From Alphaproteobacteria bacterium (GTDB lineage: Bacteria; Pseudomonadota; Alphaproteobacteria; UBA9219), in the NCBI GenBank assembly GCA_009779745.1, contig WRDR01000005.1, forward strand, positions 26,726-90,725: 64,000 nucleotides of DNA, written 5' to 3'. The translations under genes were made by a program, and so were the position numbers. Shown here in pieces: positions 19,101 through 26,254 of the stretch. The notes under the pieces are model-generated. The model worked only from the letters and a program-made list of their open reading frames with translations, was not told where the DNA came from and searched no databases. The stretch's first letter is position 1. Each line of letters opens with the position of its first letter.

Positions 19101-20796
19101 AGCAAACCTCGGCGCATACAAGATAGTTGTCTTCCCAATCAACATCAAAGAAAGTTCTGTGGTTGGGTATTTGCATAAGCAAGGGAAATATACTGCTCCG
19201 TCTCTTTCAGGACTTGCAGAGGTTTTAAGAAAAATATCTGACGAAAGTTTAGGCAGGATTAAGTTTTCGTGGTACGGAGACAGGCAGAAAAAGGGTATGG
19301 CTTTGTACGCTATACCGCCTGAGTACGACGAGGATACGTTCAGGCTGTTAGAGGACGTTATGCAAACGGAAAGCATTGCGGAAAGAAGAAACCTAGTTGA
19401 CAAATTCTTTTCTAAGGCAGAGGAAGAAAAGGAAATAAAAGATGCGGCAAAAATAACAAGACATGTTATTGACAACCGACACAGCACAAGACACTTTGAT
19501 CCGAACTTTTACTTGGGTCGTTCTATGATTGAGTCATTGCTGGATGCTGCGCGAAAAGCCCCGTCATCAAAAAACAGTCAGCCTTGGAGGTTCTATATTA
19601 TAAATAACCGCCAACAGATTAACAGCCTGGCGGAAAAAATGTTGCAGCTGAACGAAACAAGCACTGACAAAAAATTCATTGACCGCCCTTCTATATCGGC
19701 AATTAACAATGCTTCCGCAGTAGTATTTGCTCTGCATAAAAAGAGTGTTAAAGCAATGTCTGAAAGGGGAGACGTTTTTGCTATAGGTATGGCGACTGAA
19801 AATATGCTCATTCAGGCTGCTGCAGAAGGCATTGATTCTCTGGTACTGATGGATCCCCTGGCAAGGCATAACGAAATAAAAGAGTTTGTCGGCTTACCTC
19901 TGGATTTTGAAGCAATTATCCTATTAGGCAAAGAACGTTCAGACAACCAATACCATGTAAACAAAAAGAGCTTAGACAACATCGTTATAAAAAGAGAACT
20001 AAGTACATACGTTATTCCACCAATGCTACAGATAGACGACATAGTTATAAAAAAAGAAATAAATACATACTTTATTAAAGCAATGTCACAGATTGAAAAT
20101 ATGTTTGATTCCTCGTTTTCACCTGTAAACACAATTATAGGCAAACTGATACTTGATACCTCCTTTGATACTCCGGAAACATCTGTCAACAAGATGCGGA
20201 AATTAGCGGAATATGTTTCAGAGTACGATATTAAACAATTTGTTTTTGAAGTGCCTCACCATAGCATGATTACAGACACTCTGCTGCAAGAGTTAAAAAC
20301 AAAATTCGGCAAGCGTTGCGAGGTAATATTAGGAATGAAAATAGACTATAGCGATATGACAGGGCAGAAAACCATTTTGCAGCGTATAGCAAGTTATGGT
20401 TTTTACAACTCTTTGAATATAAGCTTAGAACAACGACCTGATACGGTTGTCAGCACAATAAAATATGCGAACAGCCTCGGTGCCGCCAGCCTGCTTATCT
20501 TTCCCGAGAAAAGAGATAACCCTGCTATAACATATTTGTATGAAACAGGAAAATATACTCCTCCGTCTTATAAGTATATACTGTCAATTTTAAGAAACGT
20601 ACCAGACGACTGTTTGCCTTGGCTTTTTGTTTCTCGCTACGGACAAAACGGTATAAACTTTGATGGTGTTATAGCACCGGAGATACAGCCTGAATATGTA
20701 AACATTTTAAATGAGTTCATGCAAGCTCCTCACGAAAGCGGTCCGCGCAGGAAAATTATTGATGAGTTCTTTGCCAGAGAAGAGATGCGCGCCTAA
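16138..20796 (+). CDS. ATP-grasp / radical SAM / radical SAM / nitroreductase fusion protein
   Basis: One 1552-residue frame. Residues ~95-300: ATP-grasp ligase fold, with the Gly-rich loop DSQGGLGTF (~153-161) and the Mg-binding E277-x-N279 in FICEANPRF. ~510-790: radical SAM domain 1 with C526-x8-C535-x2-C538. ~800-1100: radical SAM domain 2 with C818-x7-C826-x2-C829 in a CRFKEKNFCTMCDYGYG context, like the archaeosine-synthase RaSEA/TIGR01210 group. ~1106-1268: nitroreductase (RHSTRHFD, APSSKNSQPWRFYII). ~1325-1552: a second copy of the distal half of radical SAM 2, without cysteines. It has no close operon partner; tRNA-Leu follows. Family knowledge suggests peptide or small-molecule ligation plus radical and flavin chemistry. 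The product is unknown. Confidence 0.85.
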   Translation: MYLCWTGARASDIRYTGSLFKGSFTIYGDNRNGNIAYCNNNPERLNHNIFHPEAQDFIIERQLELIEREPDCRFMAYAAKYAYIQPKSIIERTVCLNDEQLLEQLDYKIIFKKFASDTIRSIEYDVQQGKKLSSSKFLKDILAKGSRAVVQNPDSQGGLGTFLIDASNTAILDTLSRDTEFLVSKYIENNIPVNAHCVIYDKHSLYLPPSVQIIQNKDNHLLYSGSDYIAYRDIPLEATRKFAEQLELICDKLQKAGYRGVIGFDAIVSRNDVFICEANPRFQSSTPPLNRALHDKGLPSVQHLNLEAFGIMEAAPYKVPYSHYVFMNEFNGIHAKHVMDNAALSWESSSDGFIAGQPTEDHAYLFNMIFDTQICYVDSFNFSANLHPALDAPLAEWHNTITDTSDLSAIKISLVNQGVIVSENAKKFLSRNFEYEKYFNLDLLLNEQFFVNCPVANKFASISPFVLDCNQDTELFVSYYGKVLFDKVDFVPKPVLPISITSNGVDMYDIAFFSTDRLRLQHSTVCVFNQASKGCTFCETSLHNLDLDFDEQDIMETIDAVFSLEPLPFRHIMIGGKSDTSNKGKQIILNMCAKIRSYDAHMPIYLMCLPPKNLSDIDDYYNAGVTEFGFNPETFDRDIAKRIMPGKGKIPFEQYLDALKYASGLCKEKGDVKAAFIVGLEPRESLLQGVEAVCKAGAAPILSAFRPVPGTPMEHVVPLSSEEFSDIAKKAQQIADKYGLSLGPNCVPCQNNTLNIVPSMPKQQLLPQQLFAAAKEASFDLRKLTKEIRAKTPPIYMPPAQAWQQETTTLLVLAGGSCRFKEKNFCTMCDYGYGEPIKASEIEKQLDSVFSALKQPIKDLVLLTSGSFLDTKQISRDVLFETLRYVKRFECEAIIFETHYATVNKSILQELKEHCGNAEIVIELGLESADEHVLKNCLNKPIVLKQLEEKVRLIKENGCYFSLNVLFGAPFLTPSQQIDDTVKTIEYAANLGAYKIVVFPINIKESSVVGYLHKQGKYTAPSLSGLAEVLRKISDESLGRIKFSWYGDRQKKGMALYAIPPEYDEDTFRLLEDVMQTESIAERRNLVDKFFSKAEEEKEIKDAAKITRHVIDNRHSTRHFDPNFYLGRSMIESLLDAARKAPSSKNSQPWRFYIINNRQQINSLAEKMLQLNETSTDKKFIDRPSISAINNASAVVFALHKKSVKAMSERGDVFAIGMATENMLIQAAAEGIDSLVLMDPLARHNEIKEFVGLPLDFEAIILLGKERSDNQYHVNKKSLDNIVIKRELSTYVIPPMLQIDDIVIKKEINTYFIKAMSQIENMFDSSFSPVNTIIGKLILDTSFDTPETSVNKMRKLAEYVSEYDIKQFVFEVPHHSMITDTLLQELKTKFGKRCEVILGMKIDYSDMTGQKTILQRIASYGFYNSLNISLEQRPDTVVSTIKYANSLGAASLLIFPEKRDNPAITYLYETGKYTPPSYKYILSILRNVPDDCLPWLFVSRYGQNGINFDGVIAPEIQPEYVNILNEFMQAPHESGPRRKIIDEFFAREEMRA

Positions 20797-20844
20797 AAAT
20801 AGCTATTTACTTGTTTTATAGAGTTATGCTACATTTGCGCACCT

Positions 20845-20931
20845 GCGGATGTGGCGGAACTGGTAGACGCGTCAGGTTTAGGTCCTGGTGGCTGAAAGGC
20901 TGTGGGGGTTCGAGTCCCTTCGTCCGCACCA
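20845..20931 (+). tRNA. tRNA-Leu (anticodon TAG)
   Basis: Long variable-arm tRNA: acceptor GCGGATG/CGTCCGC, anticodon loop TTTAGGT (TAG), variable arm TGGCTGAAAGGCTG, T-loop TTCGAGT, encoded CCA at 20929-20931. Confidence 0.96.
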
Positions 20932-20969
20932 CCCTTCGCTCCTGCGGAGCTTCGGGTGGCAAGCCGCCC
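20932..20969 (+). repeat. palindromic element copy C, after tRNA-Leu
   Basis: CCCTTCGCTCCTGCGGAGCT, then TCGGGTGGCAAGCCGCCC. Internal stems GCTCC..GGAGC and GGGTGGC..GCCGCCC. Same family as 3689, 7903 and 22889. It could also end the tRNA transcript, though no U-run follows. Confidence 0.6.
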
Positions 20970-21006
20970 TACACTTAAATTGTATTGTTAAATATAAGGA
21001 AAAATT

Positions 21007-22353
21007 ATGTCTATAAAGTTAGTCAATCAAAACGGTTTAAAAAGAGATTTCTCTGTCACTATTCTAAAAAACAGCATCATTGCTAAAAAGACTGCGCGTT
21101 TAGCTGAGATTGCTAAGAAAGCTAAAATACAGGGCTTCCGCCCGGGCAAGATTCCAGCCCCTATCATAGAACAGCGTTTCGGCGATGAGGCTTTTTCTCA
21201 TGCCTTGGACTCTTTGATTCAGTCCTCTATCAGTGAGCTTTATGAGACTCAAAAAATCCGCCCTGCCATGCAGCCTAAAGTAGAGCTGGCTGATGCTAAT
21301 GCTGTGCAGGATACTGCTGATATTAAAGACATAGAGATAAAGGTTTCCCTAGAAATACTGCCCTCTGTGACTGTCAATGACTTCTCTAAGATTTCCATAG
21401 AAAAGCCTGTTGCAGAGGTAGCTTCTGACAAGATAGATGATGCTATTTCGAAAATAGCAAAAAGAATGCGCAAGCCTGAGCCTGTAAAGGATAACCGCAC
21501 TGCCGTTATGGGCGATATTCTTGTTATAGACTTTGACGGCAGCGTCAACGGTGAAAAGCACGAAGGCATGAAGGCTGAAAATCATAGACTGGAGCTTGGG
21601 ACTAAGTCTTTCATCGATACCTTTGAAGACCAGCTTGTGGGAACAAAAGCCGGCGATAAAAAATCTGTGAAAGTTAAGTTCCCGGACAAATATCATGCTC
21701 CTGACCTAGAGGGCAAGGACGCTGTTTTCGAGGTTTCGGTTAAGAAAATTCTGGAACATGCGCCTGTTGAACTCAATGATGCTTTAGGAAAAGAACTGGG
21801 GTTCCCTAGCATTGACAAGCTGAGGGAAAAAATTTCCGATGACATGAAGGCTGACTATAACAGAATGAGCCGTCTTGTTGCCAAGCGTTCTCTTATGGAC
21901 GAGCTGGCTAAGGAGTATGTTTTTGATATTCCGGAGTGTCTTTTGAATTCCGAGTTTTCCGGAATCTGGAGACAGGTTGAAGAGAGCATGAAAAACAACA
22001 GCCTGCCGGCAGAAGACACTGGTAAATCTGAGAAAGAGCTAAGAAAAGAGTACACTGATATTGCAGACAGGCGTATTCGTTTAGGGCTTTTGCTTGCTGA
22101 AGTTGCAAGGCAGAATAAAATAGAGGTTACTCCGGAAGAGCTGCGTTCTGTTCTTATGAATGAAGTCCGCCGCTTCCCGGGTCAAGAGCAGAGAGTCATA
22201 GATTATTACACTAAGACGCAAGGTGCATTAGAGCGTCTTAAGACTCCTGCTTTAGAAGAAAAGGTTATTGATTTTATTCTGGAAAAAGTTGATTTGAAGA
22301 ATAAGACGGTTTCTTTTGATGAGCTTGTGAAGCTGACAGAGGAGGAAAATTAG
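21007..22353 (+). CDS. tig: trigger factor (ribosome-bound chaperone)
   Basis: 448 residues. N-terminal ribosome-binding domain with the signature GFRPGKIP (~42-49), a FKBP-type prolyl isomerase domain (~155-245, MGDILVIDFDGSVNGE ... LELGTKSFIDTFEDQLVG), and the long helical C-terminal cradle. The family binds L23 and shields nascent chains. Stop TAG runs straight into a TGTGGAG repeat that also supplies the dsbB start. Pyrimidine-rich codons and ATT-coded Ile set this gene and those up to 28.8 kb apart from ftsK or ppdK. Confidence 0.96.
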   Translation: MSIKLVNQNGLKRDFSVTILKNSIIAKKTARLAEIAKKAKIQGFRPGKIPAPIIEQRFGDEAFSHALDSLIQSSISELYETQKIRPAMQPKVELADANAVQDTADIKDIEIKVSLEILPSVTVNDFSKISIEKPVAEVASDKIDDAISKIAKRMRKPEPVKDNRTAVMGDILVIDFDGSVNGEKHEGMKAENHRLELGTKSFIDTFEDQLVGTKAGDKKSVKVKFPDKYHAPDLEGKDAVFEVSVKKILEHAPVELNDALGKELGFPSIDKLREKISDDMKADYNRMSRLVAKRSLMDELAKEYVFDIPECLLNSEFSGIWRQVEESMKNNSLPAEDTGKSEKELRKEYTDIADRRIRLGLLLAEVARQNKIEVTPEELRSVLMNEVRRFPGQEQRVIDYYTKTQGALERLKTPALEEKVIDFILEKVDLKNKTVSFDELVKLTEEEN

Positions 22354-22368
22354 TGTGGAGTGTGGAGT
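22353..22368. repeat. TGTGGAG heptamer array at the tig/dsbB junction
   Basis: TAG-TGTGGAG-TGTGGAG-TT starts at the tig stop codon. Same heptamer (ACTCCAC on the other strand) at 58197-58224 and 62907-62930; the latter also begins right after a TAG stop. Confidence 0.65.
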
Positions 22369-22916
22369 TTTGCCGTAAATGGGGTTCGCTGATTTTGCGA
22401 GTCCCCTACTCTTTTATGATACTGCTTTTAACCGGCATTTTTTCTATTTGTTTTGCCTTTGTTTTACAGTACTTTTTTGACGTAGCTCCTTGTCATCTTT
22501 GCCTGCTGCAAAGGTATCCTTTTGTTGCGGTTGCAATTTTTGCATTTATAGGCTTAATAATTCATTATATGCGTATCAGTGCGCCTTTAAAGAGAAATAT
22601 TTGCCTATCTTTGCTGGTTCTGTGCGCTCTTAGTTTCCTTGCAAGTCTGGGGCTTGGCATTTTCCATTCCGGCGTTGAGCTTAAACTCTGGCAGAGTCCT
22701 CTTCAATGTGCTGCGTCAGATGTTTCTTCTCTGTCTATCGATCAAGTCCGGGAAATGCTGATGCAGACAAGTGCCCCTCGCTGCGATGAAATACGCTGGA
22801 CTTTCTTAGGGCTGTCTTTGGCTAATTGGAATATTCCTTTCTCTATCTTTATGTTTTTGTTCACTTTGCTGGCATTTCTCGTGGAGAAGGGGCTTGCCGC
22901 CCGTAGCAAAGCGTAA
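22353..22916 (+). CDS. dsbB: DsbB-family disulfide bond formation protein
   Basis: 187 residues, four membrane helices. The first periplasmic loop has the redox pair in APCHLCLLQRYPF, the second the pair C-109-like LQCAAS and PRCDE. DsbB re-oxidises DsbA with quinone. In anaerobes it may use menaquinone. The GTG start at 22353 overlaps the tig stop and lies in a TGTGGAG repeat; an ATG at ~22416 would cost the first hydrophobic turn. The last eight codons (GLAARSKA) come from a palindromic repeat that also provides the stop. Confidence 0.9.
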   Translation: MWSVEFCRKWGSLILRVPYSFMILLLTGIFSICFAFVLQYFFDVAPCHLCLLQRYPFVAVAIFAFIGLIIHYMRISAPLKRNICLSLLVLCALSFLASLGLGIFHSGVELKLWQSPLQCAASDVSSLSIDQVREMLMQTSAPRCDEIRWTFLGLSLANWNIPFSIFMFLFTLLAFLVEKGLAARSKA

Positions 22917-22920
22917 GGGG
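22889..22920 (-). repeat. palindromic element copy D, at the 3' end of dsbB
   Basis: GGGGCTTGCCGCCCGTAGCA followed by AAGCGTAAGG is a diverged reverse copy of the family at 3689, 7903 and 20932. In frame it writes GLAARSKA and the TAA stop of dsbB. Confidence 0.45.
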
Positions 22921-22922
22921 GT

Positions 22923-22953
22923 GTATTTCTTTGCCCTTCGGGCAAAGAAATAC
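22923..22953. repeat. perfect 14-bp hairpin after dsbB
   Basis: GTATTTCTTTGCCC, loop TTC, GGGCAAAGAAATAC. A strong stem seven bases after the dsbB stop. No U-run follows, so it is a 3'-end stabiliser or repeat rather than a textbook terminator. Confidence 0.6.
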
Positions 22954-22961
22954 TGGGTAGT

Positions 22962-23000
22962 TTAAGTGCTTTGCAACATTAAAAGTTTTTAAAACACTTG
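22962..23000. repeat. palindromic motif TTAAGTGCTTTGC...AACACTTG, copy 2
   Basis: TTAAGTGCTTTGCAACATTA ... AAAACACTTG, matching the ends of the element at 16000-16026 with a longer middle. Confidence 0.4.
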
Positions 23001-23018
23001 GACGCCGCAAAAATTTAC

Positions 23019-23207
23019 ATGTATTGTGAACATAAGGCTGGGGAGTACTGTCATGTTGGACTAACAACAGAGCAAGAGGGTTGGTTCGAGAACACCGTAT
23101 GGTCTATCTGTGGAGATTCGCTAGACTTCCCTCCGGAGTGTCCGTATAAAGACCCAAGAAAATGCAAAAATTTCACCCCCCAAAAACCGTTTGTTGTACA
23201 ACTATAA
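23019..23207 (+). CDS. possible small Cys-rich protein
   Basis: 62 codons from ATG 23019 to TAA. Five cysteines (MYCEHKAGEYC, ICGDSL, PPECPYKDPRKC) could bind metal. There is no strong ribosome site and no family recognised. Amino-acid composition is protein-like (Trp, Cys, Pro spread evenly). It lies alone between dsbB and the flagellar promoter. Confidence 0.4.
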   Translation: MYCEHKAGEYCHVGLTTEQEGWFENTVWSICGDSLDFPPECPYKDPRKCKNFTPQKPFVVQL

Positions 23208-23272
23208 TATATGCAAAATTGCTGGCGAACGGTACATATTCCCCTCTCAAATCTCCACTCTTTTTTCAAATT

Positions 23273-23288
23273 TGGCACGCTATTTGCT
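23273..23288 (+). promoter_or_regulatory. sigma-54 promoter of the hook operon
   Basis: TGGCAC, five bases, TTGCT: the -24/-12 elements with exact spacing. The expected start is near 23299, ~38 bases before flgE. In Caulobacter the hook genes are sigma-54/FlbD controlled, so this fits a late-class flagellar promoter. Confidence 0.85.
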
Positions 23289-23336
23289 TAGTATTTTTTA
23301 GTTGTTATAACTCTAAAACATTAAGCGAGGTCTTTC

Positions 23337-24677
23337 ATGTCTCTTTTCTCTGCTCTCGGTGTCGCCGTTACAGGTCTAAACGCACAATCCCAATCAATCG
23401 GCAATATCTCCGATAACTTAGCCAATGCCCAGACTACCGGCTTTAAGACCATTTCTACTTACTTTTCCGATATTGTTACCGTGTCTAATGCCGTAAGAAA
23501 TAATCCCGGCGGCGTGCGCGCTGCTCCTCATTATCATAATGCTTTGCAGGGTACTATTGCGTCCACAGATACTATAACAAATCTTGCTATCTCCGGAGAC
23601 GGCTACTTTTGCGTAACTTCCGCCAGAGTTGATACTGCCGGCAAAATACTTTTCGATGGTGCCGCTTATTATACCAGAGCGGGCGACTTCATTATAGACA
23701 AAGACGGCTTTATGGTAAATAGTTCCGGCTATTATTTATTAGGCTATAAAATTACTGACGGCATTACTAATACTGCCTCTACCGAACCTATTCAGATTTC
23801 CGCTCTTTTAGACAATCCGGAAGCCACTGTTAATGTTAATTATGTTGCTAACTTACCGGCAGGACAAACAGCCGATTATCAATCTACGCCTTCCACTGTT
23901 ACAATATATGATGCTTTAGGAGCTACTCACCAAGTTAGCATTGTTTGGGCTCCTGACAATGACGGTGCTACTCCTCCTAATGTTATTATTAATACGTGGG
24001 TTGCTACTGTAACAGTCCAAGACGGCTTAGGACTTGGTACAGATTTCACAACTAATTTTACAGTCAAGTTCCATGAGGGCCCTAGTGTCACTGGTGGTCC
24101 CGCCGGTACTATTGAGTCTATTACTGGTCCCGGTGCAGCGACTGGCGGAATAGGAGATCCTGCTTTTGTGACCTTGCCGGGTCTCACATTCCCCGGCGCA
24201 GGCTCTCAGGACATAAGTCTTAACCTCGGGCATTTCGGTGTCGCTACCGGATTAACACAATTTGCCAATGCCAGTGAAACTGTTTCCGTGACTTCAATCT
24301 CTCAGGACGGTCTTGGCGAAGGTTCTTACAGCGGTATAGAAATAGACTCTCTTGGCATCATTTCTATTCATTACACAAACGGAAGTGTCAGAAAAATATA
24401 TCAAATTCCCGTAGCAACCTTCAACTCGCCGGACAATCTCCAAAGACACAGCGGCGGTATTTATACTGCAACTATTAACTCAGGTTCTGCGAATTTACGG
24501 ACTCCGGGCTCTAATGGCTCCGGTCTCGTTATCAGCAGCTCTTTGGAAGCGTCTACCGTAGATATTGCCACTGAGTTTACCAAAATGATTATGGCTCAGC
24601 AGGTATACTCCGCAAACGCTAAGGTTGTTACTGTTACAAATGATATGCTTGGTACTATAATGCAGGCTGTTCGCTGA
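23337..24677 (+). CDS. flgE: flagellar hook protein FlgE
   Basis: 446 residues. Starts MSLFSALGVAVTGLNAQSQ with NISDNLANAQTTGFK, the axial-protein N-terminal heptad region, then the FlgE/F/G-like LAISGDGYFCV strand, a variable Gly/Thr-rich middle (D2), and a C-terminal helix ending in VYSANAKVVTVTNDMLGTIM. It polymerises into the hook between rod and filament. First gene after the sigma-54 promoter; flgK and flgL follow. Confidence 0.94.
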   Translation: MSLFSALGVAVTGLNAQSQSIGNISDNLANAQTTGFKTISTYFSDIVTVSNAVRNNPGGVRAAPHYHNALQGTIASTDTITNLAISGDGYFCVTSARVDTAGKILFDGAAYYTRAGDFIIDKDGFMVNSSGYYLLGYKITDGITNTASTEPIQISALLDNPEATVNVNYVANLPAGQTADYQSTPSTVTIYDALGATHQVSIVWAPDNDGATPPNVIINTWVATVTVQDGLGLGTDFTTNFTVKFHEGPSVTGGPAGTIESITGPGAATGGIGDPAFVTLPGLTFPGAGSQDISLNLGHFGVATGLTQFANASETVSVTSISQDGLGEGSYSGIEIDSLGIISIHYTNGSVRKIYQIPVATFNSPDNLQRHSGGIYTATINSGSANLRTPGSNGSGLVISSSLEASTVDIATEFTKMIMAQQVYSANAKVVTVTNDMLGTIMQAVR

Positions 24678-24788
24678 TTTTTGCGTTGTTTTTTGCGTTA
24701 TATCCGTGTTATTTAAGGAAAAATTAGTAATTACCTTGTTTCATAGGGGTGTTTCTTATTATGTTTGTAAAACTTAAGGGTTGAAACC

Positions 24789-26225
24789 ATGTCATTAACA
24801 GCTGCTCTTTCCGTTGCTCTAAGCGGTATCAAGACAAGTACTACTGCTGCGCAAATCATATCCGGGAATATAGCAAACGCTCAAACAGAGGGTTATACTA
24901 AAAAAGGGCTAAGTCTTTCCGCAGTATCTCTTGGCACTGACATAGGCGGCGTGCAAATCTCCGGCTATACCAGGGTCACGAATGCTGTTCTGCAAAGAAC
25001 TTTGTTCAATGCCACTTCCAGCGAGGCTAACTTAGGTATGCTTAACGGATACATGATGCAGATTCAGTCAATGCTGGATTCTACCGGCGATCCTCCTGCC
25101 CTGACTTCCACGCTGAATAATTTTCAGGCTTCGCTGATAAAATACTCTTCAGATCCCAGCAATGAAATCATAGGGCGGACTGTCGTTGCCGAAGCTAACA
25201 ATTTTGCAAATACTATCAGGTCTATTTCCAATCAGCTTGCGACACTGGAACGGGACGCGAAAAGCGATATGACTACTTCGGTCTCGGAGCTGAATGTTCT
25301 TTTGCAGCAGGTTCAGAATATCAATGACAAGATTACCGCTACTCTTGCCCTCAAACAGCCTATCGGCAACTTGCAGGACGAGCGCGATGTGCTTATAAGC
25401 AAAATTGCCGAAGTCGCCTCCATAAACGTTTTAGAAAGACACAACGGTCAGATTGCTATTTACACTAACAGCGGCTTGGCTCTGCTCGATGGACAGCCTC
25501 AGAGGTTTTCCGTAGGAGTGGACGGAGTTACTGTTATGAACGCTGCCGGTTCGGATGTTACTATTGCTCTTACAGGCGGCAAATTGCAGGCTATAACCGC
25601 TTTTCTTTCCGACACCGGCGAAATTGCCCAGCTTAAATCTCAGCTGCAGAACTTAGTCCTCATGTTCGTTGCGGAGACTCCAAGCGGAAACAGCTTTGCA
25701 GATGTTTATAATGCTGCCGGTATTAAGCCCGGAGAGCTGCCTGACAGCTTCTTCAAAGCAGTTATTGATCCTGATACCGGATTGCCCAATATTGCCACCT
25801 TCTCTGTAAATCCAGACCTGCTTAACGGTACTTTTTCTATGAAGTCTACGGCTGCCACTGATTTAAACAATGTTCTTAATTCTACGAACGCTGCTATTGT
25901 TATTATTCCGGGTACTCCTCCTACCTATGACACTTCCGATACTTTCCAATCTATCGGTCTCAATGTGAAAACTCAGACCTTCTCAGGCATCACCGCTACT
26001 ATTCTTTCCGGATTCCAGCAGATTGCCAGCAGCATACAGATTAGGCATGAGTCCGTTGCCACTCAAAAACAATACTACAGCATCACCCTGTCCAATCAGA
26101 CCGGAGTTAATACTGATGAAGAGCTTATAAATTTGACTAATTGGCAGAACAGTTATGCTGCTTCCGCCCATGTTGTTTCTGTTATTCAAAAAATGCTTGA
26201 TATTCTGCAAAATATGGTTCGATGA
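24789..26225 (+). CDS. flgK: flagellar hook-filament junction protein FlgK (HAP1)
   Basis: 478 residues. N-terminal LSVALSGIKTSTTAAQIISG and NIANAQTEGYTKK, Asn/Ser-rich middle domains, and C-terminal SNQTGVNTDEELINLTNWQNSYAASAHV, the FlgK-specific EE-x-x-N-L box. Short for the family (often 500-700), meaning a reduced outer domain. It caps the hook and joins it to FlgL. The 111-base spacer from flgE shows no clear promoter. Confidence 0.93.
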   Translation: MSLTAALSVALSGIKTSTTAAQIISGNIANAQTEGYTKKGLSLSAVSLGTDIGGVQISGYTRVTNAVLQRTLFNATSSEANLGMLNGYMMQIQSMLDSTGDPPALTSTLNNFQASLIKYSSDPSNEIIGRTVVAEANNFANTIRSISNQLATLERDAKSDMTTSVSELNVLLQQVQNINDKITATLALKQPIGNLQDERDVLISKIAEVASINVLERHNGQIAIYTNSGLALLDGQPQRFSVGVDGVTVMNAAGSDVTIALTGGKLQAITAFLSDTGEIAQLKSQLQNLVLMFVAETPSGNSFADVYNAAGIKPGELPDSFFKAVIDPDTGLPNIATFSVNPDLLNGTFSMKSTAATDLNNVLNSTNAAIVIIPGTPPTYDTSDTFQSIGLNVKTQTFSGITATILSGFQQIASSIQIRHESVATQKQYYSITLSNQTGVNTDEELINLTNWQNSYAASAHVVSVIQKMLDILQNMVR

Positions 26226-26254
26226 TTTAAACCTTCTACTTATGGTGATTTGCC

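Noticed and set aside
22923..22953. Intrinsic terminator after dsbB
   Set aside because: The 14-bp stem is excellent but is followed by TGGGTAG, not a T-run, so I list it as an inverted repeat.
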